Below are positions 23,463 through 35,377 of a stretch of DNA of 64,000 bases, piece by piece; the first letter of the stretch is position 1, and each line of letters opens with the position of its first letter. This stretch comes from Monoplex corrugatus. Its lineage: Eukaryota > Mollusca > Gastropoda > Littorinimorpha > Ranellidae. Location of the stretch: contig CM060305.1 of assembly GCA_030674185.1 (NCBI GenBank), positions 171,596,834 through 171,660,833 of the forward strand, written 5' to 3'. The position numbers and the translations under genes are program-made. Below the pieces are notes generated by a model. That model was not told the DNA's origin. It ran no database searches and worked only from the letters and a program-made list of their open reading frames with translations.

Positions 23463-26400
23463 TCATCATGTGTCTTGCCGCATGGCGTTGGCGATCAGAG
23501 CCCTCCACACAAATCTATCCCTTGTCGCTGCAAGTACATCTCACACCCTCTCCGTCTTCAGCCACCCTGTAAGTCCGTCCAATATTTTCTCCCTGGGTCT
23601 ACCTGGTGCTCTCTTTCTGTCCAGCTTTCATGTTGTGACCGGGTGCTGTAATTCCCCTTTCCTTACAAAATGTCCTATAAAAGTTGCATCACTTTTCCTA
23701 ATTTTCTTTATCAATGATCTTCTTGTGTCTGCTTCCTTCAAGACTGTCTCGTTTGTTTTCTTTGCTGTCCATGGAACTCTCAACATTGTTCTTAGAAACC
23801 ACATTTCAGTTGCCTCAATTTTGTTCTGACTTTGCGTATTGCTTGTCCACGCCTCACAACCGTACAACAGCATCAGTTTTACATAACATTTAAGAACGCT
23901 CTTCCTGATGTTGATTGATAGACACTTGTTGGTCAGAATGCTTTTTCATCTTATTGAATGCTGTTTTGGCTTGGTCGATTCTGCTGGCTATTTCTGAAGT
24001 GCATTTACCGTCTGATGAGATGACCTTTCCCAAATATTTAAACTTGTCAACCTGTCTCAAAGTTGTGCCATTTGCTGGTAATTTGCATGAGGGGATTTCA
24101 TGGGTTTTTTTTTTTACTGATTACCATGACTTCAGTCTTCTTGCTATTTAGCTCCAACCGTTTAGTTTTGCTTTCTATTTCTATTTTATTCACAAGGTTT
24201 TGTAGATCCCTTTCATTTTCTGCAATTAGCACGGTGTCATCTGCGTAACGAATGTTGTTCATCATTCTTCCTCCAACCATTATCCCAGGGCATTCTTGTA
24301 GGTTTCTCATGGTGGTTTAGCTGTAAAGTGAAAACAAATCTAATGACGGAACACACCCCTGCCTGAGCCCTCTTTTAAAAAATTTTGAAAAGAGCTTACA
24401 TCATTTTCTATTCTCATTGCTGCTGTTTGTTCCCAATACATATTTCTGATTATTCGTAGATCTTTTCCATCAATATTGAGTCTTTCTATTTGGTTGATCA
24501 ATTCTTCATGTCTTACCTTATCGAAAGCCTTGGTATGATCAACAAAGCATAAATATAAATCCTTATTCAACTCTACTGGCCTCTCCATGATAGTTCTTAG
24601 GATGCATATGGCATTAATAGTTCCTTTCCCTTCAACAAATCCACAGTGTTCTTCTGCTATTTCTCTTTTGATTCTGTTCCTTGTCCTCATCATGATCATT
24701 CTTAATAGGATTTTTGTTACATGACTCATCAAACTGACTGTGCGATGGAGTTCGCATTCTATAGCTCCTGTCTTCTTTGGAAGTGCAATGAAAATTGATT
24801 TTGACATATCTTTGGGGATTTTTCCAGTGTCATCAATTTCATTTAGGAGGACTGTTATTTTTTCAATACCAAATTCCTCTTGGGCATCAATCATCTCTGT
24901 AGTAATGTTGTCTGGTCCTGGGGCTTTTCCTGGTTTCATCTTTTTCAATGCTGCTCTAACTTTATCTTTCATTATGGGTGGTCCTTCAATGTTCTTTCTT
25001 ATAATGTGTTCTTCATTTCTGTCATCGTCAAAAAGGTCTTTAATGCATTCCCTCCATCTATCTAATTTTGTCTTTTTCCATGATAAGCATACCATCTTTC
25101 GATTTTAAGCAACAATTTGATGTGTATGTCTTTTTCCTGTGGGCAATTTCTTGAATTCTTCTGTACATACACTGAGGATCTGTTTTGCGTCGGTATTCTA
25201 TTTCTTTGCAGTTTGTAAGTATGTATGAGAGTATGTGTATATGTCTGTGTGCGTGCATGTGGATATGTGCATGTATTTACTGTTATTTGTTATTTTCATC
25301 TCTTACCTCTTAATATATCTAGATACTCCGTTATTTTGTAGTTATTTATTCACTATTTACTTACTTCTTATTCACTTACTCACTCGCTTGCTTGCTTACT
25401 TGCTTGCTGACCTACTTACTTACTTACCTATCGATGATTAAGAAAACATTGGCTTCACCTAGTTGATAGATGGCTGAGCATTTGAGCATTGACTAGGAGG
25501 GTGGGTGGTGGTTCTATCAAGTGAGACGAGTTTATGCAGAATAGCTAGCTGTGTTGTAAGCCAGACCTTTAATTATGTATTTATTTAGTTTATATTTATA
25601 TGTTCCTTTTTTGACGATAAGATACACACATACACATGTCACTTACATGTTACCAAGATTATTCCAGTGGTAAGCTGATAAAATACTAGTATATAATATA
25701 GACTATGTAAAACATAGTCTAGGTAGGGCCTCAGGACCTGGCCAGCTCATGGGTTTATGTGCAGGCTTAAGGCTTGTGCCATGATCATCATACACATGGC
25801 ACCTGTGAGGTTAGTGCGTATGGAATCCATTCTGTGCGCGGAGACGTCGTCTTGAGAAACTGAAACTGCACTTTGTTTTCAGCCAAGCTTCCTTAGTTTC
25901 ATTGCACTTATTTTATTCCTGATTTCTTAGTTTATATTTCTGTATCCTTCCTCATTTTCCTTTGCCTTCCTCCGTTCTTCCATCAAGTCTAGAATTTCTT
26001 TTGTCATCCAGTTCTCTTTTGCTTTTCTATCTACTCTAAGGATTTCTTCACAAGCTTCATTTTTTGAATTTTTCAACTTTGTCCATTGTTCCTCACTGTC
26101 AGCACTGAATTTGTTTTGAACATGTACGTTGATTTTTTTACGGGTCGTTTCAACTGTCTTTAAGAGTCCAAGATTTATTTTGATGTCATCTTTGGTCTGT
26201 TTTCTTTTCCTTAGTTTCAGCCTAAATCTTCCCATTACAAGATTGTGGTCACTGTTTTTTTTTTTTAGTATTATCTCCTGGACCATCCATAGCCATTTTC
26301 TTCTATAAGGCTGCTCAAACCAGATCTTTCCTACTATGAACTCATTCATCTGTGCCCATTCCACAAGTTTCTTTCCCCGTTCATTTTGTGTACCAGGGCC

Positions 26401-26735
26401 TTGAGGTCCAACTATATCCTCCATCCTATCCTGTCCCACTTTACCATTAAAATCTCCCATTATTATTGTAACTTGCGTTGAGCCTGGCCATCTCATAGAA
26501 GTTGTCAATTTCGTCCTGAGTACTTACAGATGTTGGTGCATACACCTGAATGATGTTGATATCAAATGGCTTGCCATCCAATTTAACCAGCAAAACTCGG
26601 TCTGACACAGCCCAGTATCCCTTGATTGATTCTGCTGTCCTCATTTCCAGTGTTTCCATCAGAATATATTATTGTATGCTCTCCTGATGTTATCATGCCT
26701 GCCCCCTTCCATCTCACTTTCCCTAGTCCTAAAAT
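23463..26735 (-). mobile_element. RTE-A copy A6, split by repeat R1
   Basis: Minus strand, from endonuclease start (GMITSGEHTIIYSD near 26690) to the tail at 23463. RT motifs FVDHTKAFDKV (Asp kept) near 24530 and YADDTVL near 24240 are present. The RGVRQGC region is damaged near 24370 by a frameshift and an A-run. The linker between endonuclease and RT is interrupted at 25217-25867 by repeat R1. The endonuclease lacks part of the segment before SDHN near 26250. More diverged than A5 and A8. Confidence 0.87.
25217..25867 (+). mobile_element. dispersed repeat R1, copy 2 (nested in A6)
   Basis: Same 650-bp unit as 7513-8192. It is flanked by GCAGTTTGT at 25208-25216 and GCACTTTGT at 25868-25876, a near-perfect 9-10 bp target site duplication of the LINE sequence. 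It ends in GAAACTGAAACT. A hairpin TAGACTATG-TAAAA-CATAGTCTA lies at 25699-25721. No ORF. Tail plus duplication argue for retroposition. Confidence 0.82.
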
Positions 26736-27890
26736 AATCTATCTAATATTTTGTATTTTTCCCGTAATAATCGTACCATCTTTTGATTTTAAGCAGCCAG
26801 TTGATGTGTATGTCTTCTTCATATAAGCAATTTCTTCAGTATTTCTGTATATAGACTACAGGTCTGTTTTGTGTCGGTTTCTTACCTTCAGTGCAGTTGT
26901 TCCTGATTTTCACAGCTTTTCGTATTTTTCCTGTACTTTTCTACGTTCATCATTTCATTCAAACTTAAAATTTCTTCACAAGCTTCATCTATTAAGTTTT
27001 TCAAATTTGTCCATTGTTCTTCACTGTTCCCAACATTTTCCAGAGCACTAAATTTGTTTTGAACAGCTACGCTAGTTTTTGCACGATTTGATTATCTGTT
27101 TTTAGCATTCCGAGATTCAGTTTGATGTTTTTTTGGTTTGTTTTCTTCTCTTTAATTTCAGCTGAAATTTCACCACAAATTGGATTATGGTCACTGTTGC
27201 AGTCTGCGCCTGGCAATGGTTTTGCCATCAGTAAATAAAATCTAAATAATTTATTTTTCAGGATATAATCAATTTGATTTCTTGTGCAGTCTCCTAGATT
27301 CACTCATGTCCATTTTATCTGTTAGTTTGCTCAAACCAGGTGTTTCATATTATGGCTTTATTTACTTACGCACACTCAACAAATTTCTCTCCCCTTTCAT
27401 TTGGCGTTTCCAGGCAATGTGGTCCAACTATGTCATGTACTTTTACAGTCCCACTTTAATATTAAAATCTCCCATTACAATTGTAATGTTCTGTGATTTA
27501 CGATGAGCCTTGTCTGTCTCTAATTCTACATAGAAGTTGTCAACTTCTTCCTCAATATTTGTGGATGTTGGTGTATATACATGGGCGATGTACTTGCCCT
27601 CCAATCTAACTATTGAAAAGTGGTCTGATATGGCAGTATCTTTTGCAACAGAATTTGACTCGTTGTCTATTACGATACCTGCCCTTCTTTCAAGTATGTC
27701 TCCTTCAGAATGTTTAATTTTATGCTTATTGGATGTCACCATGCCTGCACCCTTTCGTCTCACTTCTATTCCTAAAATAAAATGATGATCAGTCTTTCCA
27801 TTTCTATCTTGACATTTTCTAGTATTCCCTTGTGGAGCGTTGTTCTAACATTCCATGTAGCAATTCTGATATCTTTACAATTTCAATTTG
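26736..27890 (-). mobile_element. RTE-A-like copy A7 (old, 3'-truncated)
   Basis: Minus strand, clearly more diverged than the other copies: MRRKGAGMVTSNKHK near 27760, ERRAGIVIDN, VIVYTPTSTN-like segments, IVMGDFNIKVG near 27450, CTRNQIDYI near 27285, GADCNSDHNP near 27205. The linker up to the TGCLKSKDGTI segment follows, down to about 26740. It joins the endonuclease end of A6 directly, in the same orientation. RT is absent. Confidence 0.8.
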
Positions 27891-28094
27891 ATTGTTTAGT
27901 CTTTATTAGCGTCTTTGTATGTATGCGCATGTGTACATAAGTTTCTCTCGAAGAAAAATATTCAAAGCAAAAGGAAACTATTACCTAAGTTTAATCAAAA
28001 ATAAAAAAGTAGATATAAAGAAAAAAGTGGAAGAATGTTTTAGCTGCATCTGCAAGAACGATAGTTTGAACGACTCTTTCAGTTGAACTGTCAA
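27891..28094. other. no feature seen
   Basis: AT-rich spacer between copy A7 and the 43-bp array. Confidence 0.5.
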
Positions 28095-28365
28095 ATGTGT
28101 TTTCGCTGTGACAGAGTTCACACTTTGTGGGACACGTGTAGACAATCGCTGTGACAGATTTCACACTTTCTGGGTCACGTATAGACAATCGCTGTGACAG
28201 AGTTCACATTTTGTGGGTCACGTGTAGACAATCGCTGTGACAGAGTTCACACTTTGTGGGACACGTGTAGACAATCGCTGTGACAGAGTTCACACTTTGT
28301 GGGTCACGTGTAGACAATCGCTGTGACAGAGTTCACACTTTGTGGGACACGTGTAGACAACTCTG
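28095..28365. repeat. 43-bp minisatellite with an E-box per unit
   Basis: About six units containing CGCTGTGACAGAGTTCACAC and TTTGTGGGTCACGTGTAGACAAT. CACGTG is kept in all but one unit. No gene is adjacent. Confidence 0.92.
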
Positions 28366-28439
28366 ACAGTCCAACAGCCAAACCTGGTTTTGATTGTGAC
28401 AGAATTAAAATGTTGTGAACTGTCATGTTTAACTTGTCC

Positions 28440-30020
28440 TTGGTTTTTGTAGCTCTGTGATAGTTAATAATATTTTATAATGGTGTGCATTCTGTAGGGG
28501 TTGGGTGTGTTGATGTTGTGTAATGTTTTATAATGGTGTGCATTCTGTAGGGGTTGGGTGTCGATGTTGTAATGTTTTATAATGGTTGATTCTGTAGGTT
28601 GGTGTCGTGTGAAGTTTATAGGGTGCTTTGTAGGTTGGTTGATTATGATTTTTATAATGGTGTGCATTCTGTAGGGGTTGGGTGTTGATGTTGTAATGTT
28701 TTATAATGGTGTGCATTCTGTAGGGTTGGGTGTTGATGTTGTTAATATTTTATAATGGTGTGCATTCTGTAGGGGTTGGGTGTTGATGTTGTAATGTTTT
28801 ATAATGGTGTGCATTCTGTAGGGGTTGGGTGTTGATATTGTAATGTTTTATAATGGTGTGCATTCTGTAGGGTTGGGTGTTGATATTGTAATGTTTTATA
28901 ATGGTGTGCATTCTGTAGGGGTTGGGTGTCGATGTTGTAATGTTTTATAATGGTGTGTATTCTGTAGGGGTTGGGTGTTGATATTGTAATGTTTTATAAT
29001 GGTGTGCATTCTGTAGGGGTTGGGTGTCGATGTTGTAATGTTTTATAATGGTGTGCATTCTGTAGGGGTTGGGTGTCGATGTTGTAATGTTTTATAATGG
29101 TGTGTATTCTGTAGGGGTTGGGTGTTGATGTTGTTAATATTTTATAATGGTGTGCATTCTGTAGGGGTTGGGTGTTGATGTTGTTAATATTTTATAATGG
29201 TGTGTATTCTGTAGGGGGTGGTGTCGATGTTGTAATGTTTTATAATGGTGTGCATTCTGTAGGAGTTGGGTGTCGATGTTGTAATGTTTTATAATGGTGT
29301 GCATTCTGTAGGAGTTGGGTGTTGATGTTGTTAATATTTTATAATGGGTGCATTCTGTAGGGGTTGGGTGTCGACGTTGTAATGTTTTATAATGGTGTGC
29401 ATTCTGTAGGGGTTGGGGTCGATGTTGTTAATTTTTATAATGGTGTGCATTCTGTAGGAGTTGGGTGTTGATGTTGTAATGTTTTATAATGGTGTGCATT
29501 CTGTAGGGGTTGGGTGTTGATGTTGTAATGTTTTATAATGGTGTGCATTCTGTAGGGGTTGGGTGTTGATGTTTTTAATGTTTTATAATGGTGTGCATTG
29601 TGTAGGGGTTGGGTGTCGATGTTGTAATGTTTTATAATGGTGTGTATTCTGTAGGAGTTGGGTGTTGATGTTGTAATGTTTTATAATGGTGTGCATTGTG
29701 TAGGGGTGGTGTCGATGTTGTAATGTTTTATAATGGTGTGCATTGTGTAGGGGTTGGGGTCGATGTTGTTAATATTTTATAATGGTGTGCATTCTGTAGG
29801 GGTTGGGTGTTGATGTTGTTAATATTTTATAATGGTGTGCATTCTGTAGGGGTTGGGTGTCGATGTTGTAATGTTTTATAATGGTGTGCATTGTGTAGGG
29901 GTTGGGGTCGATGTTGTTAATATTTTATAATGGTGTGCATTCTGTAGGAGTTGGGTGTCGATGCTGTTGATGTTTTATAATAGTGTTTTTTTTTGTAGGG
30001 GTTGGGTGTCGATGTTGGCA
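28440..30020. repeat. 49-bp minisatellite, about 32 units
   Basis: Units TTTTATAATGGTGTGCATTC plus TGTAGGGGTTGGGTG and TTGATGTTGTAATG, with TCGATG and GTTAATA variants that recur in blocks. It abuts the (ATC)n tail of copy A8. Confidence 0.95.
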
Positions 30021-30047
30021 GTTAGGGCACATGCCATGATTATTAGT

Positions 30048-33000
30048 TGTCATCATCATCATCATCAGGTGCCCTGCCGCATGGCGTTGGCGACCATGGA
30101 CTTCCAACCATCTCTATCTCTCGTTGCCCCCAGCATCTCCCCCACCCTCTTCATCCTCAGCCACTTTGCTAGTCCGTCCAACATTCTCTCCCTGGGTCTA
30201 CCCGGTGCTCTCTTTCCCTCCAACTTTCCCGTTGTGACCAGGTGCTCCAAATCCCCCTTCCTCATAAAATGACCTATAAATGTTGCTTGTCTTTTCCTAA
30301 TCTTCCTTATCAGTGATCGACTTGTGTCTGCCTCCATCAAGACTGTCTCGTTTGTTTTCTTTGCTGTCCATGGTACTCTCAACATTCTTCTGAGAAACCA
30401 CATCTCGGCTGCCTCAATCCTGCTCTGGCTTTGCTTGCTGACTGTCCACGCCTCGCATCCGTACAACAGTATTAGTTCTATATAACATTCAAGGACTCTC
30501 TTTCTGATGTTAATTGATAGGCATTTGTTGGTAAGAATGCTTGTCATCTTCTTGAATGCTGTTTTGGCTTGGCCGATTCTGCCAACTATTTCCGATGTGC
30601 ATCTGCCGTCTGATGAAATGACCGTTCCCAGGTATTTGAACTTATTAACCTGTGTCAAGGTTATGCCATTTGCTGTTATTTTGCATGAGGGGATTTCATG
30701 TTTTGTACTGATCACCATGATTTCAGTCTTCCTGCTGTTTAATTCCAACCCCTTACCTTTGCTTTCTGTTTCTAGTATATTCACAAGGTTTTGTAGGTCC
30801 CTTTCATTTTCTGCAATTAGCACGGTGTCATCTGCATAACGAATGTTGTTTATCATTTTCCCTCCAACCTTTAATCCAGGGTCTTCTTCTAGGTTTTTCA
30901 TGATGTTTTCGCTGTATAGTGAAAACAGATCTGGTGACAAAACACAACCCTGTCTGACTCCTCTTTTGATGTTTTGAAAAGAGCTTATATTGTTTTCTAT
31001 TCTCATTGCAGCTGTTTGTTCCCAGTACATATTCCTGATTATTTGTAGATCTTTTCCATCGACATTGAGTCTCTCCAGTTGGTTGATCAATTCTTCATGT
31101 CGTACCCGATCGAAAGCCTTGGTATAGTCAACAAAACATAAATACAAATCCTTATTCATCTCAACTGACCTCTCTATGATAGTTCTTAAGATGTATATGG
31201 CATTAATAGTTCCTTTCCCCTCCACAAATCCACACTGTTCTTCTGCTATTTCTCTTTTGATTCTGTTCCTTGTCCTCATCATGATTATTCTTAATAGGAT
31301 TTTTGTTAATGACTCATCAAACTGATTGTGCGATGGAGTTCGCATTCTATAGCCTTCTTTGGAAGTGCAATGAAAATTGATTTTGACATATCTTTGGGGA
31401 TTTTTCCTGTGTCATCAATTTCATTTAGGAAGACTGTTATTTTTTCTATGCCAAATTCCTCCAGGGCTTCAATCATCTCTATAGTAATGTTGTCTGGTCC
31501 TGGGGCTTTTCCTGGTTTCATCTTTTTCAGTGCTGCTCTGACTTCATCTTTCATTACGGGTGGTCCTTCAAAGTTCTTTTTTATAATGTGTTCTTCGTTT
31601 CTGTCATCCTCAAAAAGGTCTTTAATGTACTCTCCCCATCTGTCTAATACCTTGTCTTTTTCCATGATAAGCGTGCCGTCTTTTGATTTTAAGCAACCAG
31701 TTGATGTGCATGTATTTTTCCTGTGAACAATTTCTTCAATTCGTCTGTACATACCCCGAGGATCCATTTTGTGTCGTTCTTCTATCTCTTTGCATTTTGT
31801 GTTCAGCCAAGCATCCTTAGCTTCATTGCACCTATACCTGATTTCTTTGTTTATCTTCCTGTATATCTCCTCGTTTCTCTTTGCCTTCCTCCTTTTCTCC
31901 ATCAGGCCCAAAATTTCATTAGTCATCCAGCTCTTTTTTGCTTTTCTATTTGCCTTAGGGATTTCCTCACAAGCTACATTTATAGAACTTCTCAACTTTG
32001 TCCATTGTTCCTCACTGTCACCAACGTCTTCCAGAGCACTGAATTTGTTTTGAACATGTACATTAAATTTTTGACGTATCATTTTCATCTGTCTTCAAGA
32101 GTCCAAGGTTTAGTTTGATGTTGCTTTTGGTCTGTTTCTTTTTCCTCAATTTCAGCCTAAACCTTCCCACAACTGGATTGTGGTCACTGTTGCAGTCTGC
32201 GCCTGGTAGTGTTTTTGCTGACAGTAAAGAATTTCTAAATCTTTTGTTGATCAGGATGTAGTCAATTTGATTTTGGTATTATCTCCTGGACTCATCCAAG
32301 TCCATTTTCTTCTATTAGGCTGCTCAAACCAGGTGTTTCCTACTATGAACTCATTCATCTGTGCCCATTCTACAAGTTTCCCCCCTCTTTCGTTTTGTGT
32401 ACCAAGGCCATGAGGTCCAACTATATCCTCCACCCTATCCTGTCCCACTTTAGCATTAAAATCTCCCATTATGACTGTAACTTCCTGTGATTTACATTGG
32501 ACCTTGGCCATCTCTAAAACTTCGTAGAAGTTGTCGAAGTCTTCCTGAGTACTTGCGGATGTTGGTGCATACACCTGTATGATGTTGATATCAAAAAGTT
32601 TCCCTCTGAATTTGACCAGTAAAACTCTGTCGGACACTGCCCAGTATCCTTTAACTGCTTTTGATTTGTCTTTGTCCATTATGATGCCTACTCCTCTTTC
32701 ATGTGAATTACCACCAGAGTATATCACTGTATATTCTCCTGATGTTATCATGCCTGCCCCCTTCCATCTCATTTCCCCTAGTCCTAAAATACTGATGTTA
32801 AGCCTTTCCATCTCCATTTTGATGTCTAATTTACCTTTCTGCAACATTGTTCTGATGTTCCATGTTGCCACCTTGATGTTGAATTTAACCTTGGTTTTGG
32901 TCGCAGTAGCTGGCTGATGGTCTAGTGTCACCTGGCCGCATGACAGTCCCTACCGGACGAAGGTGCTCCACAGGAGCACCTATTGACGTCGTTAACTTTC

Positions 33001-33430
33001 TTCTTTATTCTTCCTCTGTCCATGGATTTCCTGGGGAAAAGTACGATGGTGGTTTCCCCTTGCCTTCCATCGGTTTTTTATTTTAGGGTTGACTCCCTTA
33101 GCCTTACTCTCTCCCGAGATGTCCACAAGGCAGTGGAGCTATTTATCCATAGCTTGGGGATCTGGTTCGTGGGCACCAGGGCGTGTCAACACGCCGGTGG
33201 GCCTGCATGCCTCACGTCTGGGGGCCAGACCTCCTCCGAGTCCTACGACATTCAGCCTGAGTCCGTGAGGTGTTCAGTTACCGCCTGTCGCCACGAGAAG
33301 GTACAGCGTAGGGCTTGCTGATGGAGAGGCTATGTACTGACAGGAAGAGACTTACGCATTGCTCTTCTTTTCGCACAGCAGTGCTAGCCAGCGGTGCAGG
33401 CCGAAGCCGACACACTAGACGCATCACATC
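30048..33430 (-). mobile_element. RTE-A copy A8 (near full length)
   Basis: About 3.38 kb on the minus strand. The 5' region ends near 33427 with GATGCGTCTAGTGTGTCGGC. Endonuclease ORF 32251-32931 (226 codons: VATWNIRTMLQKGK, LGLGEMRWKGAG, GYWAVSD, IMGDFNAKVG), linker/RT ORF 31306-32088, RT plus C-terminal ORF 30065-31345 (426 codons: FVDYTKAFDRV, RGVRQGCVLSP, YADDTVL, LLYGCEAWTV). Frameshifts separate the three. The stop codon starts the (TGA)n tail. Together with A1 it defines the full-length element. Confidence 0.9.
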
Positions 33431-33539
33431 TGCCAATATATGCCAATAGTTGTAGCATGTTGTATATGATTTGATCCACTGAGGCGTTTAGGGTTTTGTT
33501 TTATAAAAAATTTCTGGCCGTATTTTAAGTAGACACATT

Positions 33540-34326
33540 CTGATTCAGCTAAAAACCTTGGTGTCTGCATTGACTCTACCCTCTCCATGAACAACTTTGT
33601 TTCTCAAACTCCAGATCTTGCTACTATCATCTCCATCATATAAGGCTGATCAGGAAGTATCTCTCTGTCGAAACAACTGCAAAACTCGTTCTCTCCTTCA
33701 TAATGTCTCGCATTGACTATTGCAATTCACTCCTGTCTGGTCTTCCTGCCTCCACCATTCACATCCTACAGCGCATTCAAAACAATGCTGTACGCCTTGT
33801 ACTCAAAAAGAAAAAAGCTGACCACATATCTCCTCTCCTGGCACAACTTCACTGGCTCCCTGTATCAAAGCGCATACAATACAAACTAGACACCATGTGC
33901 TACAAATGCTTTAATAACGCAGCCCCCGATTACCTGTCAAGCCTACTTGAGATCTATGTTCCCTCACGTACCCTCCGCTCTGCCTCCGATCCTCTGACTT
34001 TTCGCTTTCACGCACTAAGCTCAATACCTATGGTCCACGAGCCTTCTCTGTTTCTGGTCCACTCTCCTGGAACAAACTTCCTCTCTCAGTCCGTCAGCAA
34101 CCTACTTTTGTCTCCTTCAAGTCCGCTCTCAAAACCCACCTTTTCTCCTCTGCATAAAATCCTAACCTCACTCAACCCCCCCTCCCCCCTCTGCAGCCTG
34201 TCTCCGCTCGGAGGGGAATCACATGGTTATAATATATAATTGTATATGCTATGCTCTCTATAATTTTCCATTGCTTTTATTCTTGCTTTTATTGCTTTTA
34301 TTCTTTCTCCCCACTTATAGCCATGC

Positions 34327-34364
<38 letters not shown>

Positions 34365-34470
34365 TGCGTGTGTGTGCGTGCGTGCGTGCGTGCGTGCGTG
34401 TGTGTCTGCTTCAGCGCTTAGATTTGATTTTATCAAGATTTTGCGCTATATAAATAAAATATTGTTGTTG
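33540..34470 (+). mobile_element. L2/CR1-type LINE 3' end, copy C2
   Basis: Begins at TCTGATTCAGCTAAAAACCT and carries the 178-codon ORF 33703-34239 (SRIDYCNSLLSGLP onward). Single-base deletions relative to C1 near 33611 and 34008 shift the frame. The 3' UTR holds a GT run (34328-34402) and ends in GCGCTATATAAATA; the tail here is (TTG)n rather than (ATT)n. Confidence 0.87.
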
Positions 34471-34607
34471 TTGTATTGTATGTGTGGTGTAGTCCGGTGT
34501 ACACAGGTTTTAATTTCAAAATGTGGATTAATGAAGGAAAATTGATTTGAATTAAACGGAACTGAATTGACTGAGTATTCACACTATTACAGAAGACAGC
34601 ATGAGAA

Positions 34608-34835
34608 ACACCAGTGACATCAGCAATACCACTCAGCCATTGGATGTCTCGTGATCAGCAATACATAGCCATTGATTCATGTAACAAACAGCAATACACT
34701 CAGCCATTGGATGTCCATCGTGACGTCAGCAATACCACTCAGCCATTGGATGTCCATCGTGACGTCAGCAATACCACTCAGCCATTGGATGTCCATCGTG
34801 ACGTCAGCAGTACCACTCAGCCATTGGATGTCCAT
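34608..34835 (+). promoter_or_regulatory. 39-bp tandem repeat with CRE and inverted CCAAT boxes, upstream of the receptor gene
   Basis: Three perfect 39-bp units carry TGACGTCA at 34721, 34760 and 34799, each followed 16 nt later by ATTGG (34745, 34784, 34823). Two degenerate units lie upstream (ATTGG at 34639 and 34706, GTGACATCAGC at 34612). In many animals CRE (bound by CREB/ATF) and CCAAT (bound by NF-Y) elements act together in proximal promoters. The block lies just 5' of the CUB-like ORF. It is also an open frame, so it may be transcribed or simply a minisatellite. Promoter function is inference. Confidence 0.4.
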
Positions 34836-34842
34836 CAGCTGT

Positions 34843-35354
34843 GCCCAGGGATAGATTACTTACTGAATCAGACCCACACCAATGTGACAATGGTAGAGGT
34901 AACTGTATCAGAATGCTGGTCCGATGAGATTGCAGCCTTAATGGAACAACACCTGGTAGTATATGGCTGGTGTCACAAGTCTTTCTTATGGCCCTTTCTT
35001 CATACATTCTGTTTTCTGCGCATTGAGGTGCCATCAGGTATGTTTGTTCGTGTTCATGTTCGACGGTTTGAGAAGGTGTGGGGTGTCAGGCACTGGTCCT
35101 TGCGGATAGACAGTGGGTGGAGATTCAGGTTTAACTGGGCCTGGACGCATCTGTCTCCACTGGAGCAATACATGGAGTCTCCTGGAGACAACGTGTACTT
35201 CTTTCAGGAAAATAGTCCCATAGTTGAGGTCCACATTGAGGCCGTCTCTGGTCACAGCTTTGTAAAGATACCCACGTCGCCATACTCGGGGTACGTTGTG
35301 TTGCCTGCTCAAATCTTCTCTGGTTCACCGCCCACCACTTTTGTGAAGAACTGA
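34843..35354 (+). pseudogene. CUB-like N-terminal part of the receptor gene (frame-shifted from the rest)
   Basis: The open frame runs from 34614, but the first 75 or so codons translate the 39-bp repeat, so I start the supportable part at CPGIDYLLNQT. It contains LRIEVPSGMFVRVHVRRF, WSLRIDSGW and SPIVEVHIEAVSG, which resembles a CUB-like domain; the E(V)PSG...V.V start recurs in the next ORF as KAPSGYSIMVSF. The frame closes at 35354, while the receptor frame is already open from about 35261. A -1 shift within 35261-35354 would join them. I see no slippery heptamer and no GT/AG pair that preserves phase, so a deletion, an insertion or an assembly error is likely. No signal peptide was found; the true start is unknown. 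Confidence 0.5.
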
Positions 35355-35377
35355 AAGCACCTTCAGGGTACAGCATC

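Noticed and set aside
28095..30020. CRISPR-like regularly spaced repeats
   Set aside because: Units are contiguous head-to-tail with no unique spacers; ordinary minisatellites in a eukaryotic genome.
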